Shown: piece after piece, positions 29,080 to 38,741 of the stretch
Numbering within the stretch: position 1 is the first letter of the stretch
Layout: each line of letters starts with the position of its first letter
Source of the DNA: Alphaproteobacteria bacterium
GTDB lineage: Bacteria > Pseudomonadota > Alphaproteobacteria > Micropepsales > Micropepsaceae
Length of the DNA: 64,000 bases
Direction of reading: 5' to 3'
Assembly (NCBI GenBank): GCA_947467345.1
Contig: CANIHD010000016.1
Location: 18,481-82,480 of the forward strand
The notes under the pieces: model-generated
Database searches by the model: none
What the model was told of the DNA's origin: nothing
What the model saw: only the letters and a program-made list of their open reading frames with translations
Program-made: the position numbers and the translations under genes

Positions 29080-29742
29080 TTAAGGCGCCGGCGGCGCAGC
29101 CGCTTTGCCGGCGAGGCTGCTGCGCGCAATCAGCCCGCGTCCATATTCGGCGTTGCCGGCAATCCATTGCAGCGAATTGGTGAAGCGCACGGGATCGGCC
29201 GAGAGCTTTGCGTCCTCGCCCGCCTGCATGCCGATGATCGCGTAGAGTTTTCCTTGGGTGAAAAAGAGATTGACGCTGAGCCGCGCACCGGCGGGGCAGG
29301 TGAACGAAGCCGCGTCCTGGAACAGGCGCTTCGCGCGTTCAACCTGTAGCGGACCATCCGACACAACATTGTCGCGGCAATCAATCGTGATGAAGCGGCC
29401 ATATTCCATTCCGATATTGAGGCGCGAAATCGTATTCACCGCGACCGTGCCGAAATGGCCCAGCCAATATTCGAACTCGCCCATGATGACCGTGCCATCC
29501 TCAAGACGGCCCGTATCGACGACCAGCGCCATGAAGGTCGCGTCGCCGTCGCGGAAACTTGAATATTGCGTCGGCGCGGAAGGGATGAGATCGCTTTTAT
29601 AGTTGCCGCGCGCTTCCGTCGGCACGCCAGGAAAGGTGACGCTATAGCCGAGCGGCTCGTTGTTGTAGGTCGTCCATGCTGCCGCGGCCGGCGAGGCCAC
29701 GAACAACGCGAAAATAGCGGTCAATAACGCGAACTGGCGCAA
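29080..29742 (-). CDS. hypothetical secreted protein
   Basis: 220 aa. Signal peptide with cleavage near SPAAAA-WTTY. The mature part has EPLGYSVTFPGVPTEARG, a pattern seen in PsbP-like or bacterial lipoprotein sensor domains, and two Cys (IDCRDN and FTCPAG) that could form a periplasmic disulfide. No catalytic motif is evident. Confidence 0.65.
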   Translation of the reverse strand: MRQFALLTAIFALFVASPAAAAWTTYNNEPLGYSVTFPGVPTEARGNYKSDLIPSAPTQYSSFRDGDATFMALVVDTGRLEDGTVIMGEFEYWLGHFGTVAVNTISRLNIGMEYGRFITIDCRDNVVSDGPLQVERAKRLFQDAASFTCPAGARLSVNLFFTQGKLYAIIGMQAGEDAKLSADPVRFTNSLQWIAGNAEYGRGLIARSSLAGKAAAPPAP

Positions 29743-29823
29743 ATCCGTTCTCCTGTAGGTCGCTGCAACTGGGACTTACACTATCGCATCGCGCTGCGCC
29801 TGTCCTTGTGCTAGGCGGGGCCT

Positions 29824-30708
29824 ATGACGCTTTCCTTACGTGTCCGCGCACCGGCCAAGGTCAATCTGTTTCTCCATGTGGGGGAACGCCGCCTGGATGG
29901 CTACCATTCTCTGCAAAGCCTCGTGGCCTTCACCGAGGCTTGCGACGTCGTGCATCTGTCGTTTGCCGAAGAGTTGAATTTGGAGACAAGCGGGCGTTTC
30001 GCGCAAGGATTGCCGACGCACAATAATCTGGTACTCAGGGCTGCGCAGGCTTTGGCAAGCGAACGCGGTGTGGAGATTGTTCTCGAGAAAAATCTTCCGG
30101 TTGCCGCAGGTCTCGGCGGCGGGTCGGCGGATGCTGCAGCCGCTTTGCGCGGTCTCAACACGTTATGGGAATTAAAGCGCGACAACGCGGAATTGTTGAA
30201 TCTGGCAGCGACTCTGGGATCAGACGTTCCGGCCTGCGTCTATTCACGGACAGCATGGATGGAAGGCCGTGGCGAACGCCTGACCATTCTTCCGCCGCTG
30301 CCGCCGCTAGACATCGTGCTGGTGAATCCGGGCGTAACGGTGCCGACGCGCGATGTCTTTCAGGCGCTCAACATGCGCAGCGGCATCGATATGATGACGC
30401 CGCCGCGCTCCGAAATCCGCGACGTGTGGGATTTGGTTTCCTATCTCGCCGATGCCGGCAATGATCTCGAAGCACCGGCCACGGTGATGTTTCCGACGAT
30501 CGATCAGGTGCTCGCATCACTTGAACACGAGCCCGGATGCGTTCATGCGCAAATGTCCGGCAGCGGCGCAACCTGTTTCGGATTGTTTCAGGAAGGTCCG
30601 TGGGCGCAAGGCGCTGCCGAACGGCTGCAGCTCGATCATCCTTTGTGGTGGGTGACGAAGACGCGGTTTGCCGGCCCTGAATTCGCAATACCGGAAATCG
30701 TAATTTAG
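29824..30708 (+). CDS. ispE: 4-diphosphocytidyl-2-C-methyl-D-erythritol kinase
   Basis: 294 aa GHMP kinase of the MEP isoprenoid pathway. APAKVNLFLHVGERRLDGYHSL at the N-terminus and the ATP-binding LPVAAGLGGGSADAAAALRGL are intact, as is the C-terminal MSGSGATCFGLF. Its stop codon overlaps the stop of the polyprenyl synthase gene (4 bp, convergent), a gene that uses the pathway's products. Confidence 0.95.
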   Translation: MTLSLRVRAPAKVNLFLHVGERRLDGYHSLQSLVAFTEACDVVHLSFAEELNLETSGRFAQGLPTHNNLVLRAAQALASERGVEIVLEKNLPVAAGLGGGSADAAAALRGLNTLWELKRDNAELLNLAATLGSDVPACVYSRTAWMEGRGERLTILPPLPPLDIVLVNPGVTVPTRDVFQALNMRSGIDMMTPPRSEIRDVWDLVSYLADAGNDLEAPATVMFPTIDQVLASLEHEPGCVHAQMSGSGATCFGLFQEGPWAQGAAERLQLDHPLWWVTKTRFAGPEFAIPEIVI

Positions 30709-31772
30709 TACGCGCGCTCGACCACGAAATCGGCGATCTCGGAGAGCGCGGATTTGATATCGCCTTCAGGCACCCGTGCTAATGCGGCGCGAGCAGCCGA
30801 CGCATAGATGCGCGCGCGATCGATGGTTTCCGCGAGTGCGCCGCCGCGTTCCAAAAGTTCGATGGCACGTAAAAGATCGCCTTCATCCTGAACGCCGACC
30901 TCCATGGTCTTACGCCAGAAGCGCCGCTCGTCGTCGCTTGCGCGCGCGGCAGCGAGGATCACCGGAAGCGTCATTTTGGATTCGCGGAAATCGTCGCCCA
31001 CCGCTTTGCCCATCACGGCCTGACGGCCGGAATAATCGAGCGCATCGTCTACGAGCTGGAATGCGATGCCGAGATTGAGCCCGTAATCGGAAAGCGCCTG
31101 GCAATCTTCCGTGCTGGCGCCAGCAATCATCGCGCCGGATTTCGCGGCGGCGGCGAAGAGCGCGGCCGTTTTAGCGGAAATGACGCGCAAATAATCCGCT
31201 TCTGTCGTGTTCAGATTCTTGGCCGTCCGCAATTGCATCACTTCGCCTTCGGCGATGATGGCGGACGCGTCGGAAAGAATGCCAAGCACCGAAAGCGAGC
31301 CCGCCTCGACCATCAGTTGGAAGGCGCGGCTGAACAGAAAATCGCCGACCAACACGCTCGGCTTATTGCCCCAGAGCACGTTGGCCGCAGCGCGGCCGCG
31401 CCGAAGCGCGCTCTCGTCAACAACGTCATCGTGCAAAAGCGTTGCGGTGTGGATGAACTCGACCGCGCCGGCCAGCCGCAAATGCGCCGTGCCGGCATAA
31501 CCAAACAGATGCGCTGCCGCGAGCGTAATGAGCGGGCGCAGGCGCTTGCCGCCAGAATCGACCAGATGCGCGCCCAGCTGCGGGATCAGCGCCACTTCGC
31601 TGGTCATATGCGAATGAAGAACTGCGTCTACTGCATTCAGATCGTCGCCGACCAAAGCAGCGAGATTCTCGACCGGACTGGTCGAGGCTCCCATATCCGC
31701 GCGCCGCGCGGATGGCGATTCCGAGGCATCCCTAGTCATCGGTGCTTGCCAGCCCGTCCTGGTTTGCGCCAT
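30705..31772 (-). CDS. ispB: trans-polyprenyl diphosphate synthase (IspB-type)
   Basis: 355 aa. Both Asp-rich motifs are present: LLHDDVVDESALRRG (first) and QLVDDALDYSG (second). The long-chain type (octaprenyl or decaprenyl for the ubiquinone tail) is inferred from the GGKRLRPLITL start and small residues before the first motif; chain length cannot be read reliably. The start is uncertain (ATG 31772, 31739 or later). Divergent from the DUF2007 gene. Confidence 0.9.
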   Translation of the reverse strand: MAQTRTGWQAPMTRDASESPSARRADMGASTSPVENLAALVGDDLNAVDAVLHSHMTSEVALIPQLGAHLVDSGGKRLRPLITLAAAHLFGYAGTAHLRLAGAVEFIHTATLLHDDVVDESALRRGRAAANVLWGNKPSVLVGDFLFSRAFQLMVEAGSLSVLGILSDASAIIAEGEVMQLRTAKNLNTTEADYLRVISAKTAALFAAAAKSGAMIAGASTEDCQALSDYGLNLGIAFQLVDDALDYSGRQAVMGKAVGDDFRESKMTLPVILAAARASDDERRFWRKTMEVGVQDEGDLLRAIELLERGGALAETIDRARIYASAARAALARVPEGDIKSALSEIADFVVERAY

Positions 31773-31828
31773 TTAGTGAGCCCGATGCAGGCAGGTCAAG
31801 GAACTCGCCTACGAGGAGGGGAAAAGGC

Positions 31829-32068
31829 GTGAAAGAACTCCTCCGCACCAACAACCCCGTCTACCTCTCTTTCGCCCAAGCCCTTCTGGCGGATGAAGGA
31901 ATCGACGCCATTGTTTTCGATGCCCACATGAGCGTCCTGGAAGGCAGCATCGGCGCTTTGCCGCGGCGGCTTATGGTTTCCGACGATGACGAGAGCAGGG
32001 CCCGCTGGCTGCTGGCCAGGGCGGAGCCGCTCCCTCCTGTCGAACCGGAGCCCGAAGGGACCCCGTGA
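31829..32068 (+). CDS. DUF2007 family small protein
   Basis: 79 aa from GTG 31829, which has a strong GAGGAGG site 7-9 nt upstream; the track start is too early. The sequence VKELLRTNNPVYLSFAQALL and the run LPRRLMVSDDDESRARWLL match DUF2007, a ferredoxin-like fold proposed as a signal-transducing module. It overlaps the next methyltransferase start by 4 bp, a common alphaproteobacterial pair. Confidence 0.82.
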   Translation: MKELLRTNNPVYLSFAQALLADEGIDAIVFDAHMSVLEGSIGALPRRLMVSDDDESRARWLLARAEPLPPVEPEPEGTP

Positions 32069-32784
32069 CGGTCGAAACGACGCAGGACGGCTTTCTCGAC
32101 CGGCGCCTACTTCTCGACCAGCCGCGCCGTGGCTTCCGTGCCGGCCACGACAGCGTGCTTCTAGCCGCCGCGGTTCCGGCGCTTTCAGGGCAGTCTGTGC
32201 TGGAGCTTGGATCCGGCGTGGGTGTCGCGAGTCTTTGCCTCGCCGCGCGCGTTGCGGATTTACGGATTCTCGGGGTGGAATTAGATTCCAATCTCGTCGC
32301 ATTGGCGAACGGAAACGCCGCGCGAAACGGATTTGGCACTACTGCGGGCTTCGTGATTGGCGATGCGCGCGATTTTGCGCCCGCAGAAGCGCCATTCGAT
32401 CATGTGTTTTTCAATCCGCCATTTCATCCGATGAGTGGGCAGAGTTCGCCTAATGCCGCGCGTGATCGCGCGATGCGCGACATCGACGACGCGTTGGTGC
32501 AATGGACGGCACACGCGACAACGCTTCTGCAGGACGGTGGCACCATCACGGTGATCATGCGTGCCGACCGGGTGGAGGAGTGGTGTGCCAGCGCCCAGGG
32601 CGCGATGCGTGTGACGCCTCTGCTCGCGCGAGCGGGTGAGCCACCTAAGCGGGTAATCGCGCGGCTGACGCCGGGCGGAGAAGCCAGCCTCATCTCCCAA
32701 CCGCCTTTTGTGCTCCATCAGGACGACGGCAAGCCAACAGAGGCGGCTGAAGCAATACTGCGCCACGGAGCCGCGTTCCCATGA
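32065..32784 (+). CDS. TrmN6-like tRNA adenine-N6 methyltransferase
   Basis: 239 aa Rossmann methyltransferase. SAM motif LELGSGVGVASLCLAAR and amino-methyl motif NPPF (VFFNPPFHPMSGQ) indicate N6-adenine methylation; the RRLLLDQPRRGFRAGHDSVLLAAAV start is typical of the tRNA1(Val) A37 group. GTG start overlapping the DUF2007 stop. Confidence 0.8.
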   Translation: MTVETTQDGFLDRRLLLDQPRRGFRAGHDSVLLAAAVPALSGQSVLELGSGVGVASLCLAARVADLRILGVELDSNLVALANGNAARNGFGTTAGFVIGDARDFAPAEAPFDHVFFNPPFHPMSGQSSPNAARDRAMRDIDDALVQWTAHATTLLQDGGTITVIMRADRVEEWCASAQGAMRVTPLLARAGEPPKRVIARLTPGGEASLISQPPFVLHQDDGKPTEAAEAILRHGAAFP

Positions 32785-32860
32785 GGGGCCCGCCTTGTGG
32801 AAGCCCGGACGGGCGGCTATCAGGGCCAGCTAAGGGCATCCGTGCGTTCAGGGGTTTTCC

Positions 32861-33739
32861 GTGTCTCAAACATTGACGTTTCAGGACCTTATTCTGACCC
32901 TTCAGGCCTATTGGGCGCGCCAAGGCTGCCTCATCCTGCAGCCCTATGACATGGAAATGGGCGCCGGGACGTTTCATCCGGCCACGACCTTGCGCGCCCT
33001 CGGACCTCGCCCGTGGCGGGCCGCCTTTGTACAGCCATCGCGTCGGCCTAAGGACGGGCGCTACGGCGAGAACCCGAACCGGCTGCAGCATTATTACCAG
33101 TACCAAGTGATCCTGAAGCCGTCGCCGCAGAACGTGCAGGCGCTTTATCTCGACAGTTTGCGCGCGCTCGGCATCGACCCTAACCGGCATGACATCCGCT
33201 TCGTGGAAGACGACTGGGAAAGCCCGACGCTTGGCGCCTGGGGCCTGGGCTGGGAAGTCTGGTGCGATGGGATGGAGATCACCCAGTTCACCTATTTCCA
33301 GCAGGTCGGCGGCTTCGATTGCGATCCCGTGTCTGCCGAAATCACTTACGGCCTCGAGCGGCTGGCGATGTATGTGCAAGGCGTCGAGTTCGTCTACGAC
33401 CTCAAGTTCAATGAGAATTTCCGCTACGGCGAGGTGTTTCACCAAAACGAACGCGAATATTCGGAATATAATTTCGAGCGCGCCGACACCGACATTCTGT
33501 TCCGACATTTCGTCGATGCCGAAGATGAATGCCAGCGCCTAATTGCTTCGAAGCTTGCGCTGCCCGCCTATGACCAGTGCATCAAGGCGAGCCACGCTTT
33601 TAATCTGCTCGATGCGCGCGGTGTGATTTCCGTCACAGAACGCGCCTCCTATATCGGACGCGTGCGCGCGCTTTCCAAAGCCTGTTGCGAAGGCTGGTTG
33701 GCCAGCGGGCAGGGCGCCTACGAGCCGAGGGCGAAATAA
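32861..33739 (+). CDS. glyQ: glycyl-tRNA synthetase alpha subunit
   Basis: 292 aa, the catalytic subunit of the tetrameric bacterial Gly[35 protein letters not shown] and [16 protein letters not shown] are near-invariant family motifs. GTG start. Its TAA shares one base with the glyS ATG (TAATG), so the two subunits are translationally coupled. Confidence 0.97.
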   Translation: MSQTLTFQDLILTLQAYWARQGCLILQPYDMEMGAGTFHPATTLRALGPRPWRAAFVQPSRRPKDGRYGENPNRLQHYYQYQVILKPSPQNVQALYLDSLRALGIDPNRHDIRFVEDDWESPTLGAWGLGWEVWCDGMEITQFTYFQQVGGFDCDPVSAEITYGLERLAMYVQGVEFVYDLKFNENFRYGEVFHQNEREYSEYNFERADTDILFRHFVDAEDECQRLIASKLALPAYDQCIKASHAFNLLDARGVISVTERASYIGRVRALSKACCEGWLASGQGAYEPRAK

Positions 33740-35793
33740 TGTCGGAACTCCTCCTCGAATTGTTTTCGGAAGAAATTCCGGCCCGCATGCAGCAGGGCGC
33801 CGCGAAGGATCTTGAGCGTCTTGTCGTTGGCGCGTTGTCGGATCGTGGGTTTCTGTTTGAAGGCGCGCGCGCTTTCGCGGGGCCACGGCGCCTTGGCCTC
33901 GCCGTTTCGGGGCTTCCCGCTAAACAGCCGGACGTCACCGAAGAGAAAAAAGGGCCGCGTGTTGACGCCAATGAAAAGGCGATTGCGGGGTTTTTGAAAT
34001 CCGCCAGCGTAGCGCTAACGGATTGCGAGAAACGGGAAGACGCTAAAGGCGCGTTCTATGTCGCGGTAATCAAACGTTTGGGCCGTCCGACGCCGGATGT
34101 GCTGGCGGAGATGTTGCCGGAAGTACTGGCGAAGCTTCCTTGGCCGAAATCGATGCGTTGGGGCTCATCGAGCTTTCGCTGGGTACGGCCCTTGCATAGC
34201 GTGGTCTGCACTTTCGATGGGGAAGTCGTGCGCTTCGAATTCGGCGGCGTTTCGTCCTCCAATGTTACGCAAGGACACCGCTTCCTTTCAAAGGGAGCGA
34301 TAGAAGTCCGCCGCTATGACGACTATGTCGCCAAGCTAAAAACTGCCCATGTCATCGTGGATGCCCCCGAGCGCCGCGAAATCATCCTGCACGAAACGAG
34401 GCAGAAAGCCTTCGCCTTGGGCTTGGAGCCCATTCCTGACGAGGGCTTGGTCAACGAAGTGATGGGGCTCGCCGAATGGCCGGTGGTGCTGGTGGGCACC
34501 ATCGATCCTGCCTTCATGGATGTGCCGGCGGAAATCCTGCAAACCTCCATGCGCACGCATCAGAAATATTTCTCGCTGCGCGATCCGGCGTCGTTGAAGC
34601 TCGCCAATAAATTCGTCGTCGTCGCCAATATGATCGCGGACGATGGCGGGCGCGAGATCATCGCCGGCAATGAGCGCGTTCTGCGCGCCCGCCTATCGGA
34701 CGCGAAATTCTTTTGGGATCAGGACCGCAAACGTAACCTCGAATCCCGCGTCCAGGATCTGCAGCAGATCGTCTTCCACGCCAAGCTCGGCACCCAGCTC
34801 GAACGGGTGAAGCGTGTTATGGCGCTGTCGGGTGAGATCGCGAAGATCATCGGCGCCGACGTCGAGAACGCAAAACGCGCCGCGCATCTCTGCAAGGCCG
34901 ATCTGACCACCGGAGTGGTCGGAGAATTCCCCGAACTGCAAGGCGTGATGGGGCGCTATTACGCGTTGCACGACGGCGAGGATAAACACGTCGCTGACGC
35001 CATTCGCGATCATTATCGCCCGCTTGGCCCCTCCGATGAGGTTCCTGCCGCGCCGCTTTCCATGGCCGTCGCGCTTGCCGATAAGCTCGATACGTTGATT
35101 GGGTTCTTCGCCATTGGCGAGAAGCCCACAGGCTCCGGCGATCCCTATGCGCTTCGCCGCGCGGCCCTGGGTGTCATTCGCATCGTTCTGACGAATGAGG
35201 TTCGCCTCAAACTGCGGCAGACCTTTGAAAGCCGCGCCGATACCTTCAAGGCACATTTCTCGCGCAAGGAAGCGGACGAGCTGATCGCGTTTTTCGCCGA
35301 TCGTCTCAAAGTCGCGCTGCGCGAAAAAGGCGTTCGCCACGACCTCATCGACGCCATATTCGCGTTGGGCGACGAAGATGATCTGGTGCGCCTGGTTCGC
35401 CGCGTTGAGGCGCTACAAGCATTCTTGAAAAGCGATGACGGCGCCAATCTTCTGGTCGGCTATCGCCGCGCCGCGAACATTCTGCGCATCGAAGAAAAGA
35501 AGGATGGCCGCGACTATCGTGGCGTTCCCGACGGCTTGCAGCAGGACGAAGAAGTCGCCCTTCAACGCATACTCACCAAAACCAAGTTGGAAGCTGCAAA
35601 GGCGCTGCATGCCGAAGATTTCGCCGGCGCCATGGCGGAGCTCGCGCGCCTGCGCGTGCCGGTGGATGTTTTCTTTGAGAAAGTCACGGTCAACGCGGAC
35701 GACAAACTCCTGCGCGAAAATCGATTGAAGCTGCTCTCCCAAATCGTCGAGACGGCACATCACGTCGCCGATTTTTCGAAGGTGGAGGGATGA
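33739..35793 (+). CDS. glyS: glycyl-tRNA synthetase beta subunit
   Basis: 684 aa from ATG 33739 ([17 protein letters not shown]); the track start adds 18 residues that overlap glyQ. The beta subunit carries the HD-like domain and the C-terminal anticodon-binding domain and is needed for tRNA recognition. EEIPARMQ, ADLTTGVVGEFPELQGVMGRYYA and YALRRAALGVIRI are family hallmarks. Confidence 0.97.
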   Translation: MSELLLELFSEEIPARMQQGAAKDLERLVVGALSDRGFLFEGARAFAGPRRLGLAVSGLPAKQPDVTEEKKGPRVDANEKAIAGFLKSASVALTDCEKREDAKGAFYVAVIKRLGRPTPDVLAEMLPEVLAKLPWPKSMRWGSSSFRWVRPLHSVVCTFDGEVVRFEFGGVSSSNVTQGHRFLSKGAIEVRRYDDYVAKLKTAHVIVDAPERREIILHETRQKAFALGLEPIPDEGLVNEVMGLAEWPVVLVGTIDPAFMDVPAEILQTSMRTHQKYFSLRDPASLKLANKFVVVANMIADDGGREIIAGNERVLRARLSDAKFFWDQDRKRNLESRVQDLQQIVFHAKLGTQLERVKRVMALSGEIAKIIGADVENAKRAAHLCKADLTTGVVGEFPELQGVMGRYYALHDGEDKHVADAIRDHYRPLGPSDEVPAAPLSMAVALADKLDTLIGFFAIGEKPTGSGDPYALRRAALGVIRIVLTNEVRLKLRQTFESRADTFKAHFSRKEADELIAFFADRLKVALREKGVRHDLIDAIFALGDEDDLVRLVRRVEALQAFLKSDDGANLLVGYRRAANILRIEEKKDGRDYRGVPDGLQQDEEVALQRILTKTKLEAAKALHAEDFAGAMAELARLRVPVDVFFEKVTVNADDKLLRENRLKLLSQIVETAHHVADFSKVEG

Positions 35794-35821
35794 TGTTCCT
35801 GGCGCCGAGAGATAGGGCTGC

Positions 35822-38497
35822 ATGACGCAATGGGTCTACCGTTTCGGCGGGGGTAAGGCGGAAGGGCGCGCCGAGATGCGCGTTCTCTTGGGCGGCAAGG
35901 GCGCGAATTTGGCGGAGATGTCCAATCTCGGCCTGCCAGTGCCGCCGGGCTTCACCATCACCACCGAAGCGTGCACCCATTACTACAAGAACGGGCAGTC
36001 CTATCCCGCTGGGTTGACGGACGAAGTGGCGTCGGCGCTGGCGGAAGTCGGCGGTCTTGCCGGCGGCATTTTCGGCGACACATCAAAACCATTGCTCGTT
36101 TCCGTGCGTTCCGGCGCGCGCGCCTCCATGCCGGGCATGATGGACACAGTGCTCAATCTTGGCCTCAACCGTGAGACTGTGGCGGGCCTCGCCAAACTCA
36201 CCGGCGATGAACGCTTTGCCTATGACGCTTATCGCCGCTTCATCCAAATGTATTCCAGCGTCGTTCTTGAAATGGATCACGCGCATTTCGAGTCCATTCT
36301 CGAAGGCGAAAAAGACCTGAAGGGCGCCGAGCTCGATACCGATCTCGAAGCGGAGGATCTTCAACGCATCGCCGATTTGTATAAGGCGAAGGTGAAGAAG
36401 ACGCTGGGGCGCGTGTTTCCCGACGATCCGCACGAACAATTATGGGGTGCCATCGGCGCTGTGTTCGGATCGTGGTCAGGCCAGCGCGCGAAGACCTATC
36501 GCCGGCTGCACAATATTCCCGAGGATTGGGGCACTGCCGTCAATGTGCAGGCCATGGTGTTCGGCAATCGTGGGCCGACATCGGCAACCGGCGTTGCGTT
36601 CACGCGTGATCCTTCCACCGGCGAGCGCGCGCTTTACGGCGAATTCCTGATCAACGCGCAAGGCGAAGATGTCGTCGCCGGTATCCGCACGCCGCAATCC
36701 ATCACGCGCCGCGCGCGCGAAGCCGGCGGCTCTAAGCGCTCCTCCATGGAAGAGGCGATGCCAGAGTCGTTTGCCGAACTCTCACGCATCGCGGACAGGC
36801 TCGAAGCGCATTACCGCGACATGCAGGACGTGGAATTCACGGTGCAGGAAGGCCGTCTATTCATGTTGCAAACGCGGTCCGGCAAGCGCACTGCGAAGGC
36901 CGCGTTGCGAACCGCGGTGGAAATGGTGCGCGAAGGTTTGATCAGCGAGGATGAGGCGGTCTTACGCGTTGATCCTGCGGCGCTTGATCAAATGCTGCAT
37001 CCGACGCTGGATCCCAAGGCGCCGCGCTCGGTGATCGTATCGGGTCTTGCCGCGTCTCCCGGCGCTGCAACTGGTGAGATCGTGTTCACCGCAGACGAGG
37101 CCGAGCACGCCGCAAGCGAGGGTAGAGACGTCATTCTTGTGCGCCTCGAAACGAGCCCGGAAGACATTCACGGCATGCATGCGGCGCGGGGCATATTGAC
37201 TGTGCGCGGCGGCATGACATCTCACGCCGCTGTTGTTGCGCGCGGTATGGGACGGCCATGCGTGACCGGCGCGGGCTCGCTTAAGATCGATATGGAACGC
37301 AGGACCATGACCGCCGGCGGCGTTACCATTGGAGCTGGTGAAACTGTGACGGTCGATGGCGGCGCGGGCAAAGTCTATCGTGGCCGCATCCCGACGCTAC
37401 TGCCGGAACTTACCGGCGATTTCGCTACGCTGATGGGCTGGGCCGATAAGAAGCGGCGCTTGAAGATACGTACAAACGCCGACACGCCGGCTGATTGCCG
37501 GATCGCGCTAACCTTCGGCGCCGAAGGTGTCGGCCTCTGCCGCACCGAACATATGTTCTTCGAAGCCGAACGTATTCTCGCCGTTCGGCAGATGATCCTT
37601 GCCGATGATGTGGAGGGCCGCAAAGCCGCCCTCTCAAAATTGCTGCCGATGCAACGCGGCGATTTCACCGAGATCTTCCGCATCATGGCGGGCTTGCCGG
37701 TGACCATTCGTCTGCTCGATCCGCCGCTGCACGAATTCCTGCCGCACACCCAAGCGGAAATCGCCGACGTTGCGGCGGCATCGGGTGCCGATCCGCACAA
37801 ATTGCGCGCGCGGGTGCAGGCTCTGTCGGAATCCAATCCAATGCTGGGCCATCGCGGCTGCCGCCTCGGCATCACCTATCCGGAAATCTATGAGATGCAG
37901 GCGCGCGCTATTTTCGAGGCGGCGATCGATATTGGCGTGGAGCTTGGCAAAAGCGTCGCGCTCGAAGTCATGATCCCGCTTGTCGGTTTCAAATCCGAGC
38001 TCGATCTTCTGGCTGAAAAGATTGCGCAGGTCGCCGCGGCGGTGGCAGCAGAAAAAGGTACTGCGCCGATTTACGCCATCGGCACCATGATTGAATTGCC
38101 GCGCGCCGCCTTGCGGGCGGCCGACATCGCCAAGACGGCGGAGTTCTTCAGCTTCGGCACCAATGATTTGACACAGACGACGCTTGGCGTTTCGCGTGAC
38201 GACGCCGGAAGTTTTCTCAATGAATATTTGGCGCGCGGGCTTATCGAGCGCGATCCCTTCGTGTCGCTCGATACCGAAGGTGTCGGCGAATTGATCGAAA
38301 TTGCCTCCGAGCGCGGCCGCAAAACGAGGCCAGACATCAAGCTCGGCATTTGCGGTGAGCATGGCGGCGATCCGGACACGATCCGCTTCTGCGAAAGCGT
38401 TAAATTCGATTACGTTTCCTGTTCACCATATCGCGTGCCGATCGCGCGGCTCGCCGCGGCGCAAGCAGCGCTGAAATCCGCGCGCGAACGCGACTGA
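35822..38497 (+). CDS. ppdK: pyruvate, phosphate dikinase
   Basis: 891 aa, full length. N-terminal ATP-grasp domain (LGGKGANLAEMSNLGLPVPPGFTI), swivelling phosphohistidine domain with the catalytic His in RGGMTSHAAVVARGMG, and C-terminal PEP/pyruvate barrel (GTNDLTQTTLG, CGEHGGDP). It interconverts pyruvate and PEP with ATP or PPi. It starts 28 bp after glyS, as often in Alphaproteobacteria. Confidence 0.97.
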   Translation: MTQWVYRFGGGKAEGRAEMRVLLGGKGANLAEMSNLGLPVPPGFTITTEACTHYYKNGQSYPAGLTDEVASALAEVGGLAGGIFGDTSKPLLVSVRSGARASMPGMMDTVLNLGLNRETVAGLAKLTGDERFAYDAYRRFIQMYSSVVLEMDHAHFESILEGEKDLKGAELDTDLEAEDLQRIADLYKAKVKKTLGRVFPDDPHEQLWGAIGAVFGSWSGQRAKTYRRLHNIPEDWGTAVNVQAMVFGNRGPTSATGVAFTRDPSTGERALYGEFLINAQGEDVVAGIRTPQSITRRAREAGGSKRSSMEEAMPESFAELSRIADRLEAHYRDMQDVEFTVQEGRLFMLQTRSGKRTAKAALRTAVEMVREGLISEDEAVLRVDPAALDQMLHPTLDPKAPRSVIVSGLAASPGAATGEIVFTADEAEHAASEGRDVILVRLETSPEDIHGMHAARGILTVRGGMTSHAAVVARGMGRPCVTGAGSLKIDMERRTMTAGGVTIGAGETVTVDGGAGKVYRGRIPTLLPELTGDFATLMGWADKKRRLKIRTNADTPADCRIALTFGAEGVGLCRTEHMFFEAERILAVRQMILADDVEGRKAALSKLLPMQRGDFTEIFRIMAGLPVTIRLLDPPLHEFLPHTQAEIADVAAASGADPHKLRARVQALSESNPMLGHRGCRLGITYPEIYEMQARAIFEAAIDIGVELGKSVALEVMIPLVGFKSELDLLAEKIAQVAAAVAAEKGTAPIYAIGTMIELPRAALRAADIAKTAEFFSFGTNDLTQTTLGVSRDDAGSFLNEYLARGLIERDPFVSLDTEGVGELIEIASERGRKTRPDIKLGICGEHGGDPDTIRFCESVKFDYVSCSPYRVPIARLAAAQAALKSARERD

Positions 38498-38554
38498 CGC
38501 GATTAACTTTCATCGCGCCGCAATTCTCGTATTTTCATAGTTAACTTATGATGC

Positions 38555-38599
38555 GTGTACGGAATATTTGTACACGGAATGATGCGTCAACATTGACGC
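38555..38599. promoter_or_regulatory. two adjacent palindromes ahead of the SleB-type gene
   Basis: GTGTAC-N9-GTACAC (38555-38575) is followed by GCGTCAA-CA-TTGACGC (38584-38599) in the 244-bp ppdK-hydrolase gap. Three TTAAC half-sites (38503, 38541, 38609) surround them. The second palindrome is perfect and compact, like an operator. A weak promoter (TTGACG 38626, TAGCAA 38649) lies downstream of both. No regulator is assigned. Confidence 0.45.
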
Positions 38600-38741
38600 C
38601 GCGTCACGTTAACTCTCTGTAGAGGTTGACGAGGGGTTACAGCGCTGGTAGCAAACTTAGAGATTGTCCCGGTCGTGGAGGTTGGGTGGGAACGCCACGG
38701 CATTTTGATTGTTGTTGCAGACAAGATTTCGAGGTCTGAAG

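Noticed and set aside
32690-33508. Minus-strand ORF of 272 aa
   Set aside because: Antisense to glyQ and the end of the methyltransferase; no recognisable domain.
38503-38613. CtrA binding site from three TTAAC words
   Set aside because: No TTAA-N7-TTAA pair is present; half-sites alone are weak evidence.
38626-38654. Promoter TTGACG-N17-TAGCAA
   Set aside because: The -10 matches only 3 of 6; not strong enough for its own feature.
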